Position numbers and translations under genes: made by a program
Part shown: positions 1-8,166 of the stretch, one piece after another
How positions within the stretch are numbered: position 1 is the stretch's first letter
Layout: each line of letters opens with the position of its first letter
The notes under the pieces: generated by a model
The model's database searches: none
What the model was told of the DNA's origin: nothing
The model's input: only the letters and a program-made list of their open reading frames with translations
Source: Solidesulfovibrio carbinoliphilus subsp. oakridgensis
GTDB taxonomy: Bacteria > Desulfobacterota > Desulfovibrionia > Desulfovibrionales > Desulfovibrionaceae
Length of the DNA stretch: 64,000 bases
Direction: 5' to 3'
NCBI RefSeq assembly: GCF_000177215.2
Contig: NZ_CM001368.1
Location: forward strand, 2,418,001 to 2,482,000

Positions 1-1043
1 CAGTATTCCATGGTGGGATGGTTCTGGAGGAAATTGACCACGATGTTGAGGATGATGGCGTGGTGCAGGCGCTTCCATTGGTGGGTCTTGGCCACGCCCA
101 TGATGATGGCCCGGCAGTGGGTCAGGGGCCGCACCCGGCAGTCGTAGAGGAGCTGGAGCTTTTGCCACCAGCCGAACTTGCCGTTGAACTTTTTGACCGA
201 CCGGTTCATGTCCGGCGACACCACGGAAAAGGCCACGATGTCGTCGCCGTCGAGGATCATGCTTTCCAGATCCGGCCGCACCAGCGGCTGCAAGGTGACG
301 AAGATGTCCCTGAACTGCCGGTCGGTCAGCGGAATATGGCCCCAGTTCTTGCTCCAGATGTCGTTGAAAAGCTCTTTGATCTGGGGGCCGCGCTTGGCGA
401 AGTCCTTGCGCTCGATGGGCTGGATGGTGCAGCGCTGGCGCTTTAGGATGGCGTCGCGCATCCTGGCCAGCTTGTCGGCGTCGGCGGTGTCCCGGCCCGG
501 CCCGCGGCTGATCCTGTACGCGTACCAGTCAAAGGTCTTGGCAAACCCCCAGGACAGGACCAGATCCTCGTAGTAGGGCGGATTGTGGGTCTGCATCATG
601 GACGGCGGCGAATCGAAGCCTTCGACCAGGAGCCCGACCTCGTCGTAGATGGAAAAAGACAGGGGCCCGTGGAGCTTGACCTTGCCGAAGCCGCGCACCC
701 AGGCGGCCGCGGCGTCGAACAGGGCATGGGCCGTCTCCGGGTTGTTCTCGGACTCGAAAAAGCCGAAAAACCCGGTCTCCGTGTCGTGGTATTGCTCGTA
801 GAGGCCGTTAACATGGGCGGAAATCCGGCCGACCACCCGGCCGTTTCGCCGGGCCAGGAAATATTGGGCCTGGCCGAACTCGAAAAACGGACCTTTTTTC
901 CGGTCCAGCACGTCGCGCTGCATGGAAAGAAGCGGCGGCACCCACAGGGGGTCGTCGCGGTAGATTTCCCACGGATAGCGGATGAAGGCGTCGAGGTCGG
1001 CCTCCCCGTCCACGGGGGCGACGGTCAGGGTCAAGTCTGTCAT
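1..1043 (-). CDS. GNAT-fold acyltransferase, bacterial ceramide synthase (bCerS)-like; 3' end off the window
   Basis: The frame opens at an ATG at 1043 and runs off the left edge, leaving about 347 codons. I see an N-terminal FIRYPWEIYRDDPLWVPPL segment, then FFEFGQAQYFLARRNGRVVG (GNAT-like core, residues about 53-72) and GPLSFSIYDEVGLLVEGFD (about 126-144), followed by PPSMM and NPPYY. From memory this layout matches the roughly 380-residue family that includes the N-acyltransferase bCerS of Caulobacter, which acylates 3-ketosphinganine. It lies 17 nt downstream of the adaptor gene and in the same unit as a serine-palmitoyltransferase-like gene, which supports a lipid N-acylation role. That substrate is inference. 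A general GNAT acetyltransferase is the alternative. Confidence 0.75.
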   Translation of the reverse strand, partial: MTDLTLTVAPVDGEADLDAFIRYPWEIYRDDPLWVPPLLSMQRDVLDRKKGPFFEFGQAQYFLARRNGRVVGRISAHVNGLYEQYHDTETGFFGFFESENNPETAHALFDAAAAWVRGFGKVKLHGPLSFSIYDEVGLLVEGFDSPPSMMQTHNPPYYEDLVLSWGFAKTFDWYAYRISRGPGRDTADADKLARMRDAILKRQRCTIQPIERKDFAKRGPQIKELFNDIWSKNWGHIPLTDRQFRDIFVTLQPLVRPDLESMILDGDDIVAFSVVSPDMNRSVKKFNGKFGWWQKLQLLYDCRVRPLTHCRAIIMGVAKTHQWKRLHHAIILNIVVNFLQNHPTMEY

Positions 1044-1059
1044 GCCGGGCGTCGCGGTC

Positions 1060-2025
1060 CTATTTTCCGGGCTGGATGGTGATCTGGCCCTTGAGGCCTT
1101 CCTTGAGCTCCAGGCCCGGGTTGGGGATGGTCAGCTCGACTTCGTAGTAGGACGGCTGCTGCAGGGTGGCCGCCATGGGCGCCCAGGGGATGCGCGACAC
1201 CGAGGCCGCGTATTTCTTACCCGGCAGGGAATCGAAGACGACCTCGGCCGCCTCCCCTTCCTTGAGCTTCTGGGCCTCGATCTCGTGGACCTGGGCCCGG
1301 ATGATCATGGGGTTGATGGAGCCGACCTGGAAGAGCTCGGACTCCTTGGCCAGCTTGACGCCGTTTCGCAGCTCCGGGTTCATCCACATGACGTAGCCGT
1401 CGGTCGGGGCCTTGACGATGCCGTCTTTGGGCACCTTGCCGACCCCGGCGCCCTTGCCGAACCGGTCCTCGGCCAGCTCCACCCGGTCGGACAGGAGTTC
1501 CCTGGCCAGGGACAGCTGTTCGCCGATGGAACTCTTTTCCTTGCGGAAGACTTCGATTTCCTTGGCGTTCATGGACAGGGACTGCTGGGAGGCCATGTTG
1601 CGCTGGCTCATGGCCTCGAGTTCGCGGCCCTTGGCCGACAGGCGGTCGATCTCCTTGTCGGCCGCGGCCATCTTGTACTCGAGCTCCTTGATGTTGGCCG
1701 GCGAGAGTCTGGTCTTCTCGTCCATGCGGGTCTCGAGGGGGATCTCGTAGGTGGCCAGGACGTCGCCGCGCTTGACTTTCTGCCCGATCTGGGCGGAAAG
1801 GGCCGTGATCTTGGCGTTATACGGCAAAAAGACCGAGAGCTTGACCGGACTGTAGAGCTTGCCGGAAAAGTTGATTTCCGTGGGGCGAAACGAGGCCGAT
1901 TCGGCGGCCTGCGTGGCCGGGGCAGTCTGGGCGGCCGGGGCCGCCGGAGCCTTGGCCTGGGCGCTTGCGCCACAGGCCCCGGCGAGCAAGCTCCCGGCGG
2001 CCAGAAGCGAGACGAAAAACCGCAT
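1060..2025 (-). CDS. HlyD/MacA-family periplasmic adaptor (membrane fusion) protein
   Basis: 321 aa. The N-terminus is a signal peptide (MRFFVSLLAAGSLLAGAC...), and an AGAC segment could be a weak lipobox. The rest has adaptor architecture: a beta-barrel/lipoyl half (PVKLSVFLPYNAKITALSAQ), a long alpha-hairpin (about residues 115-190), the second lipoyl half (VKAPTDGYVMW) and a C-terminal barrel. It should bridge the FtsX permease to the TolC protein encoded just upstream. Its ATG abuts the tolC stop (TAG directly followed by ATG), so translation is probably coupled. It is clearly paralogous to the adaptor at 12126-13148, sharing HEI.AQKLK and LQQPS.YEVELT.PNPGL. Confidence 0.88.
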   Translation of the reverse strand: MRFFVSLLAAGSLLAGACGASAQAKAPAAPAAQTAPATQAAESASFRPTEINFSGKLYSPVKLSVFLPYNAKITALSAQIGQKVKRGDVLATYEIPLETRMDEKTRLSPANIKELEYKMAAADKEIDRLSAKGRELEAMSQRNMASQQSLSMNAKEIEVFRKEKSSIGEQLSLARELLSDRVELAEDRFGKGAGVGKVPKDGIVKAPTDGYVMWMNPELRNGVKLAKESELFQVGSINPMIIRAQVHEIEAQKLKEGEAAEVVFDSLPGKKYAASVSRIPWAPMAATLQQPSYYEVELTIPNPGLELKEGLKGQITIQPGK

Positions 2026-3708
2026 CTAGAGGCTCTCCATGATGCTGACGTTGATGTAGCGGTCCTGGAAGTCGCCGGAGATGGAGCGGACGTCGAGCAT
2101 GGCGACGTCGCGGTCGTACTCCTTCATGAGCAGGTTCTGGCGGCTGTCGAGGTACTCGCTCATGGACCGGACAATGGCGTCGTACTCGGCCTGGCCGGAC
2201 TCGAAGCGGAACTGGGCCTGCTGGGCGGTCAGCTTTTGCAGCTCGACCGAGGAGGCGGCGAATTTGACATCGGAATTGGCCGAGCGCAGCTTGGCCAGGG
2301 CCTGCTGGAACTGGCTCATGAGCGTGAACTCGAGGTTGCGTCCCTCGACGTTTAACTGGGCCATCTTCTTGTACTGCCGGCTGACATCCCGGGCCTTGGT
2401 CCAGAGGTCGAAGGGGAAGTTCAGCGTCAGGTTCGGATACATGAACGGCAGGCTGGAGGTGTCGTCCTTGTAGCTCGTGCTGTTGAGGGTCGAGACCGAG
2501 GTGAAGCCGAAGGAAAAGGTCGGCAGGAAGTGGATGTAGGACAGGGCGATGTTTTTCTTCTGCAGGCCCTTCTCGTATTCGTGGATGCGCAGCTGGAAGG
2601 AGTGGCGGCGCAGGGTCTCGTCGGAGACGCCCGCCGGGTTGAAGTCCTCGAGCACCTGCTTGGAAGCGTTGGCCAGGGACAGGTCGACCTTCTGGACAAA
2701 GGGCACGCCCATGACGAACTTGAGCTCGTCGAGGAGCACGGACTTCGAGGTCCGCATCTTCTCGCCCTCGGCCTTGGCCAGATTGATCTTGGTCTCGGCG
2801 ATGCGCACGTCGAGTTCCGCGCCCTGGCCGAGGCCGGCCCGGGTCTTGACGTACTCCAGATTCTTGACGGCCAGGTCTTCTTTTTCCTTGGCCATCTTGA
2901 TCATGGTGTCGACCATGCCGAGCTGGAGGAAGATGGTGCCAAGCCGCTTTAAGCCCTGGTCGATGACCTTCAGGTGCGACAGGACCGCGATGTTGACCAT
3001 CTCCTTTTTCGCCTGCACGTCAAAGGCGGTCAGCAGCGGGTTCCAGGCCCCGGTCGAGAAGTTCAGGTCGTAGGCCTTGCGGCTGCGGTTGGCGGAGTTG
3101 CCGGCATAGATGGCGTTGGCCGCGGTGATGGAATTGGACAAATTCTGCGCGGGATTGGAGGAGGCGTTATCCGCCGCGTAGGAGTTCCACGCCGTTCCGG
3201 CCAGATTTTTATATTCCGGCAACCGCATGTAAAAGGTGGTGCTCATGACGATGGTCGGGATGTACTGCGAGTAGGCATCCCCCACGTCCAGGCGCTTGGA
3301 TTCGATCTCGATGGAGCTTTTGGTCAGGAGCGGCGACTGGGCCAGGGCCACGCGCACACACTCCTGGAAGTCGGCCGGCGACTTGACCGTCACCGCCCCG
3401 AGGGCCATGCCCGAGCCCTTCGACCGGGCGAAATCCATGGACGCATCGTCGTCCTGGTCATTGGCCGCCGTTGCCGGCCGGGCGGCCGGAGCCGCCGGCG
3501 CCTGGGCCGCGGGCGCGGACGCCCCCTTGACCTTGTCCTTGGTGTACCGGTCGCCGGGCGCGGCCCGGACCGGCATGGCGCCGAGCAAAAGAGCCAGGCA
3601 CAGCATCACGGCCGTGGCCAGACGCGCCCCCCCCGCCTTTCCGCCGCGGCCGGACACGCCACCCCCTGGCGTGCCAACCCGCTGCCCGTAGGTCAAATCC
3701 CTGGTCAT
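2026..3708 (-). CDS. TolC-family outer-membrane efflux protein
   Basis: 560 aa. A long N-terminal leader ends in a signal sequence (TAVMLCLALLLGAMPVRAA), then a Pro/Ala-rich linker precedes the outer-membrane-factor domain beginning near FQECVRVALAQSPLLTKSSI. Two repeats of long helices and strands follow (ERKDLAVKNLEYVKTRAGLGQ-type coiled segments, then LEFTLMSQFQQALAKLRSAN and the QAQFRFESGQAEYDAIVRS helix), typical of TolC duplication. It would be the exit duct for the ABC/FtsX/adaptor complex. The gene starts 21 nt after the ATPase gene. The exact start is uncertain, since the first 30 residues are unusually Gly/Arg rich and a later start would still keep the signal peptide. Confidence 0.87.
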   Translation of the reverse strand: MTRDLTYGQRVGTPGGGVSGRGGKAGGARLATAVMLCLALLLGAMPVRAAPGDRYTKDKVKGASAPAAQAPAAPAARPATAANDQDDDASMDFARSKGSGMALGAVTVKSPADFQECVRVALAQSPLLTKSSIEIESKRLDVGDAYSQYIPTIVMSTTFYMRLPEYKNLAGTAWNSYAADNASSNPAQNLSNSITAANAIYAGNSANRSRKAYDLNFSTGAWNPLLTAFDVQAKKEMVNIAVLSHLKVIDQGLKRLGTIFLQLGMVDTMIKMAKEKEDLAVKNLEYVKTRAGLGQGAELDVRIAETKINLAKAEGEKMRTSKSVLLDELKFVMGVPFVQKVDLSLANASKQVLEDFNPAGVSDETLRRHSFQLRIHEYEKGLQKKNIALSYIHFLPTFSFGFTSVSTLNSTSYKDDTSSLPFMYPNLTLNFPFDLWTKARDVSRQYKKMAQLNVEGRNLEFTLMSQFQQALAKLRSANSDVKFAASSVELQKLTAQQAQFRFESGQAEYDAIVRSMSEYLDSRQNLLMKEYDRDVAMLDVRSISGDFQDRYINVSIMESL

Positions 3709-3729
3709 GCGCTCCTCCCCGTCGAGCGT

Positions 3730-4434
3730 TCAACCGTTAAGATAGCCGTCCGTCAGGACCGCTTTGCGCGTGCAATGCTCGGCCGTCATTTGGTCATGGG
3801 TGACCACGACCATGGCTGTCCGGGCCTCTTCCGTGATCTTCGTAAAATACTCCAGTACACGCAGGCTGTTTTCCCGGTCAAGCTGGCCTGTCGGCTCGTC
3901 CGCCAAAATGAACTCGGGTTCGTTGACCAGGGCCCGGGCGATGGACACCCGCTGCCGCTCGCCGCCGGACAGGCGGTTGGAGGGCTGGTAGACCCGGTGG
4001 TCGAGGGCCACCATGCGAAGCGCCTCCTTGATCCGGTCCGGCCGCTCCCGGCGGGGGACGCCCGCGTAGATGAGCGGCAACTCCAGGTTTTCGTACACCG
4101 TGGAGTTTTCGAGCAGGTCACAGGTCTGAAAAACGAATCCCAGCATCTCCCGGCGAAAAATGGCCTGCTGGTCGCGGGACAAGGACAGGACGTCCACGCC
4201 GGCCACCTTGTAGCCGCCCGTGGACGGCGGCTGAAAGAGGCCGAGAATGAAAAGGAGGGTGGACTTGCCCGATCCCGACGGCCCCATGACGGCCACCATC
4301 TCCCCGCGCCGCACGTGCAGGTTCACGTCTTTCAGCACCCGGATCGGTTCGAGGCCCGAATTATAGGTCTTTGTCAGGTTGTTGATGTCGATGACAAGAT
4401 CGTTGTCGCCGGAACCGGCCGTCTGGTTACTCAT
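3730..4434 (-). CDS. ABC transporter ATP-binding protein (MacB/LolD type)
   Basis: 234 aa starting MSNQTAGSGDNDLVIDINNLTKTY. Walker A is GPSGSGKST, the Q-loop is GFVFQTC, the signature is LSGGERQR, Walker B is EFILADEPTG, and the switch is VVVTHD. This is the LolD/MacB/FtsE subfamily that drives mechanotransmission by FtsX-type permeases, not a classical importer. I chose the ATG at 4434 because the conserved N-terminus begins there. It overlaps the permease stop by 8 nt (ATGAGTAA), showing tight coupling. Longer in-frame upstream sequence is the reverse shadow of the permease C-terminus. Confidence 0.92.
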   Translation of the reverse strand: MSNQTAGSGDNDLVIDINNLTKTYNSGLEPIRVLKDVNLHVRRGEMVAVMGPSGSGKSTLLFILGLFQPPSTGGYKVAGVDVLSLSRDQQAIFRREMLGFVFQTCDLLENSTVYENLELPLIYAGVPRRERPDRIKEALRMVALDHRVYQPSNRLSGGERQRVSIARALVNEPEFILADEPTGQLDRENSLRVLEYFTKITEEARTAMVVVTHDQMTAEHCTRKAVLTDGYLNG

Positions 4435-5680
4435 AGCGCATGGCGTCCACGACCTGCATCCGGCTGGCCCGGATGGAGGGATAAAGGCCGGCCCCGACGC
4501 CGAGCACGGCGGCAAAGCCCAGGCCCATCATCAGACAGATGAAAAAGAGCCCTTCGGGCGGGCGCGAGCCGAGCATCCGGCTCATGTACTCGATGCCGAT
4601 GCGGCCAAGGATCACCCCGAACACCGACGAGGACAGGGTGACGCACAGGGCCTCGAAAAGAAACTGGTAGAGGATGTCGGTATCGAGGGCCCCCATGGCC
4701 TTTTTGAGCCCGATTTCCCGGGTCCGGCTGGTGACGGTGGCCATCATGATGTTCCAGATGCCGAACCCGCCGAGGATCATGGTGGCCACGATCGAACTGT
4801 AGATGAAAAGCTCCACCCACCAGAAGATGCGCTGCACCTGCTTCAAGGGCTCCCAGGCCACGTTGATCCGCAGTCCCCGATCGGACTGGTTGGCCTTGAC
4901 CACCCCCGGCACGGCCTTGGCCACCGGGGCCACGTCGTCCCAGGTGGCGCAGCGGATATACGAGCTGTAGGGCTGGGAGATGCCGACCACCCGGGCCCGG
5001 GCCGTGGTGATGGGCAAAAAGACGAAAAGGCTGCGGTCTCCGGCCCGGACGCCGCCGAGGATGCCGATGACGGTGTAGAGATTGTCGTCGATCGACAGGA
5101 TCTGGCCGAGGGCTTCCTTGTCGCCGCCGAAGATCTGGCGGGCCAGGTCGGAGCCGACCACGCAGACCCGGGCGCCTTCCTCGATGTCCTTTGCGTCGAA
5201 CAGGCGGCCGGCCGCGGCGTTGAACGAAAAGACCTTCCAGTAGTTGGCCTCGCACCCCACGAGGTTGAAGCCGAAAAGCCGGTCGTGCCAGGTGGTCAGG
5301 GCGCTGGTCTTGAGCGCCACCTTGGTGGTGTCGAGCACGCCCGGGATGCGGCCGATGGCCTCGAGGGTCCGGTCGCGAAACCACTCCTGGCGGTCGAGCT
5401 GGGGCTGCTCGAACATGGCGTTTATGATCGTCGCCCCGCCGAGCAGGTCCAGGTCGTTGTTGAAGTTCTTTTTGAGATCGTTGCCCATGGTGATGATGAC
5501 GATGAATCCCGCCATGCCAAGGGCGATGGAGGCCAGAACGCCGATGTAGCGGCGGCGCTTGCGCAAGACTTCCCGCACGCTCACGCGCACGAGGTCGTAG
5601 TAACGCAAAGGACCGGCGCCACGGCGCCGTATGCGGTCGAGTTCCGCAACCGTTATTTGCTTTCGCTTTCCTATAGCCAT
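4427..5680 (-). CDS. MacB/FtsX-type ABC transporter permease
   Basis: 417 aa from the ATG at 5680 (MAIGKRKQITVAELDRI). An N-terminal cytoplasmic stretch leads into TM1 (YIGVLASIALGMAGFIVIIT), then a large periplasmic MacB-PCD-like domain (about residues 75-285, with ARVCVVGSDLARQIFGG and YTVIGILGGV), then three C-terminal TM segments (IYSSIVATMILGGFGIWNIM, a second around LSSSVFGVILG, and MMGLGFAAVLGVGAGLYPSI) and the typical P.I.A..M..V.AMRYE ending. With the adjacent ATPase, TolC and adaptor it forms a tripartite MacAB-TolC-like pump. The cargo is probably the lipid made by the flanking enzymes. Confidence 0.9.
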   Translation of the reverse strand: MAIGKRKQITVAELDRIRRRGAGPLRYYDLVRVSVREVLRKRRRYIGVLASIALGMAGFIVIITMGNDLKKNFNNDLDLLGGATIINAMFEQPQLDRQEWFRDRTLEAIGRIPGVLDTTKVALKTSALTTWHDRLFGFNLVGCEANYWKVFSFNAAAGRLFDAKDIEEGARVCVVGSDLARQIFGGDKEALGQILSIDDNLYTVIGILGGVRAGDRSLFVFLPITTARARVVGISQPYSSYIRCATWDDVAPVAKAVPGVVKANQSDRGLRINVAWEPLKQVQRIFWWVELFIYSSIVATMILGGFGIWNIMMATVTSRTREIGLKKAMGALDTDILYQFLFEALCVTLSSSVFGVILGRIGIEYMSRMLGSRPPEGLFFICLMMGLGFAAVLGVGAGLYPSIRASRMQVVDAMRYE

Positions 5681-5745
5681 AGTGGGATACCGGGAGGCCA
5701 GGCCCGCCCGGATGCTTCCTCGCCCATACCGGAGACGGGAACGCT

Positions 5746-7029
5746 TTACAAGTACGAGAGCTTGGCCTTGCCGGCGGCCTCGGCGGCCTCGTCCTGGCAG
5801 GCCTGGCCCGGCTCTGCAACCATGTCGCACTCGCGCACGCCAAACTCCCTGGCGAGGCGGTCGAGCACGGTGAGCACGAAATCGAGCTGCCGGTCCTGGT
5901 GGGTGCTCATGTAGGCGGTGCGGATAAGGGCCTGGCCCCGGGGCACGGCCGGGTAGACGGCCGGCAGGGCGAACACGCCGGCCTCGAACAGGGCGCGGGA
6001 AAACTGGAAGGCCTTCTCGTCGGAGCCGATGATGATGGGAATGATGGGGGAAGCCGAGTTGCCGATGCGAAGCCCGATGTCGCGGTAGGCCTGGCGCATG
6101 CGCATGGTGACCTCGTGGAGCCGGTCCACCCGTTCGGGCTCGCGCTCCAGGATGTCGAGGCAGGTCAGGACGGCGACGGTGTTGGCCGCGGGCAGGGCGG
6201 CCGAGAAAATCTGGGTGCGCGACTGGTAGCGCAGGTAGCGCAGCATGTCCTCGTCGTCGGCGGCGATGAATCCGCCGATGGAGGCCATGGACTTGCTGAA
6301 CGTACCCATGATGAAGTCGACCTTGTCGGTGATGCCGAAATGGTCGGCCGCGCCGCGTCCGCCCCGGCCGAAGACGCCGAGGCCGTGGGCGTCGTCCAGG
6401 TAGAAGATGATGTCCGGGTGGGCTTCCTTGATGGCGGCCAGTTCGTCCAGCACGGCCAGCTCGCCGGACATGCTGAAAACGCCCTCGGTAATGAGGAACA
6501 CGTCGCCGTCCGGGCGGGAGGCCTTGGCGGCTTCCACGCGCTGCATGGCCTGGGCGGCGTCGTTGTGGGCGAAGGTGACGAGCCGGGCCCGGGTGTTTTT
6601 GATGCCTTCGAAAATGCTGGCGTGGTTTTCCCGGTCGCAGATCACGGTGTCGGCCGGGGTGACCAGAACGCCCAGGGCCCCCATGTTGGTGCTGAAGCCC
6701 GTGACGTGGACGACCGCGCCGCGCTTGCCGACAAAGGCGGCCAGCCGCTCCTCGAGCTGGTGGTGGAGCACCATGTTGCCGCTTAAAAACCGCGAGCCGC
6801 CGGGGCCGGTGCCCCACTCGTAGACGGCCTTGGCCGAGGCGTCCATGACCCGGGGGTCGTGGGAAAGGCCCAGGTAGTCGTTGGAGCCGATCATGATGAG
6901 ACGGCGGCCTTCGACCTCGACCTCGGTGCCCCAGGTTTTGGCGATGGGCCTGAAGTAGGGGTTGATCCCCTGGGCGGAAATGCTCGAATACAGGGCGTTG
7001 ACGTGGTCGCAGCGTTGGCGAAGTGTCAT
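5746..7029 (-). CDS. spt: Alpha-oxoamine synthase, serine palmitoyltransferase-like
   Basis: 427 aa, fold-type I PLP enzyme condensing an amino acid with an acyl-thioester. The motifs are IGSNDYLGL (47-55), GTGPGGSRFLSGN (73-85), CDRENHASIF (131-140), the cofactor Asp/His in LDDAHG (211-216), and the PLP lysine K246 in GTFSKS. The F-S-K-S context is that of serine palmitoyltransferase; BioF and Kbl have G-L-G-K and ALAS has L-A-K. The ATG at 7029 has a GAGG about 12 nt upstream. It sits in the same operon as the bCerS-like gene. A CerR-type ketoceramide reductase is not in the window. The amino-acid and acyl substrates are inference. Confidence 0.85.
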   Translation of the reverse strand: MTLRQRCDHVNALYSSISAQGINPYFRPIAKTWGTEVEVEGRRLIMIGSNDYLGLSHDPRVMDASAKAVYEWGTGPGGSRFLSGNMVLHHQLEERLAAFVGKRGAVVHVTGFSTNMGALGVLVTPADTVICDRENHASIFEGIKNTRARLVTFAHNDAAQAMQRVEAAKASRPDGDVFLITEGVFSMSGELAVLDELAAIKEAHPDIIFYLDDAHGLGVFGRGGRGAADHFGITDKVDFIMGTFSKSMASIGGFIAADDEDMLRYLRYQSRTQIFSAALPAANTVAVLTCLDILEREPERVDRLHEVTMRMRQAYRDIGLRIGNSASPIIPIIIGSDEKAFQFSRALFEAGVFALPAVYPAVPRGQALIRTAYMSTHQDRQLDFVLTVLDRLAREFGVRECDMVAEPGQACQDEAAEAAGKAKLSYL

Positions 7030-7156
7030 GGCGTTCGTTTCATCCTCGAGTGGTTTGGGAACAGACGGCGGTGCGGATGGGGGGAAAAGTCCGCCGCGCC
7101 TGCGGCCTGCCAGCCTGGCCGGCTGCCGGCACTCGGCCGGAGCAACGGCCAATACG

Positions 7157-7693
7157 TCAAAGGCCCGGCCTTTGCAAGCCTTGGCCGCCGACGGCCCCTG
7201 CCCGCCAGGCCCGGGCCTCCCGGACGTGGGCGGCCAGCTGCCCCAGGAGCTTGCCGATGGCCAGCCGGGCCCGGCCGAACTGCCGGGGTTCAAAGCGGGT
7301 GAAATAGATCTCGTCGTCCGGGGCGGCCAGTTCCAGGCTGTAGTTGCGCAGCCACTGGCCGCGCTTTTTGCTCCACTCGAGGTAGACCCAGTAGAAGCTG
7401 GTGGAACCGTCGGCCGCCCGGCACCGGGCCGCGCCCCAGGCGTAGGCCTCGCCGCCCCGCTCCACCTGCCGGAACTTCAGGAAATCGAAATCCTCGTAGG
7501 CGAGGCCCTCCGAGGCGGCCATGCCCCGGGCGGCCCGTTCCATGGCCTGGCGGTAGCCGTCTTTGGGGATGCCGGCCAGGCCCATGGCCGGGTAGTACCA
7601 GGCGCCGAACCAGACGACCGCGCCAAGGGCCAGGATACCCACGGCCAGCCCGGCGTAAAGGGCCCGTCTTACGGTGCGGCGGGGCAGGCTCAC
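7157..7693 (-). CDS. Membrane-anchored hypothetical protein
   Basis: 178 aa with a GTG start that overlaps the preceding stop as GTGA. One TM helix near the N-terminus (LYAGLAVGILALGAVVWFGAWYY, about 12-34) is followed by a periplasmic domain rich in aromatics (FDFLKFRQVERGG, FYWVYLEWSKKRGQWLRNYSLEL). I do not recognise a family. Its position between the glycosyltransferase and the sphingoid-base synthase suggests a structural or processing role in the same envelope pathway. The last residues are Arg/Gly rich and may be poorly conserved. Confidence 0.7.
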   Translation of the reverse strand: MSLPRRTVRRALYAGLAVGILALGAVVWFGAWYYPAMGLAGIPKDGYRQAMERAARGMAASEGLAYEDFDFLKFRQVERGGEAYAWGAARCRAADGSTSFYWVYLEWSKKRGQWLRNYSLELAAPDDEIYFTRFEPRQFGRARLAIGKLLGQLAAHVREARAWRAGAVGGQGLQRPGL

Positions 7694-8166
7694 TGTCCGC
7701 CCTCCCCGCCCGGCGCAGCCTGGCCGGACGCCGGGGCCGCCGCAACCGGCGAACAGCCAAGCGGCATGCGCCAGCCGGACGCCTCGAGCCGTCTGGCCCG
7801 CTCGAGCTTTTCCCAGGCCCGGACCTCGTCGTCCACGGCCCGGGCCCGGGTGGCCACATCCTTGCGGATGGCCCGCACGAGCGACTCCTCGGACACGAGC
7901 GACCCGGCCCCCGGCACGTAGACGCCGGCGCGAAGCTCGTCCAGGCGCACCCGCACGGCCTTGTCGGTTGCTTCCAGCACGTCGCGGTGGCGCTCCTTCA
8001 TGATGGCGGTATTTTCGCCGTCGTTGACGAGGTCGTCGTAGAAGGCCTTGGGCCGCAGGTGCGAGGCGGCCTCGGGCGTCTTCAGGAAGCCCTTCCAGAC
8101 CGTGCCGCCGAGAGCCACGATCAAGAGCAGGCGAATGGCGTTGTCGCGGGTGAACAGTCGCTTCAC
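7690..8166 (-). CDS. Small membrane-anchored hypothetical protein
   Basis: 158 aa with a GTG start at 8166 that overlaps the glycosyltransferase stop (GTGA). One TM helix (IRLLLIVALGGTVWKGFL, about residues 11-28) is followed by a helical, charged region likely to form coiled coil (IMKERHRDVLEATDKAVRVR to KLERARRLEAS) and a Pro/Ala/Gly tail. No recognised family. Translational coupling at both ends (to 8163-9824 and 7157-7693) indicates it works with those proteins. Confidence 0.7.
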   Translation of the reverse strand: MKRLFTRDNAIRLLLIVALGGTVWKGFLKTPEAASHLRPKAFYDDLVNDGENTAIMKERHRDVLEATDKAVRVRLDELRAGVYVPGAGSLVSEESLVRAIRKDVATRARAVDDEVRAWEKLERARRLEASGWRMPLGCSPVAAAPASGQAAPGGEGGQ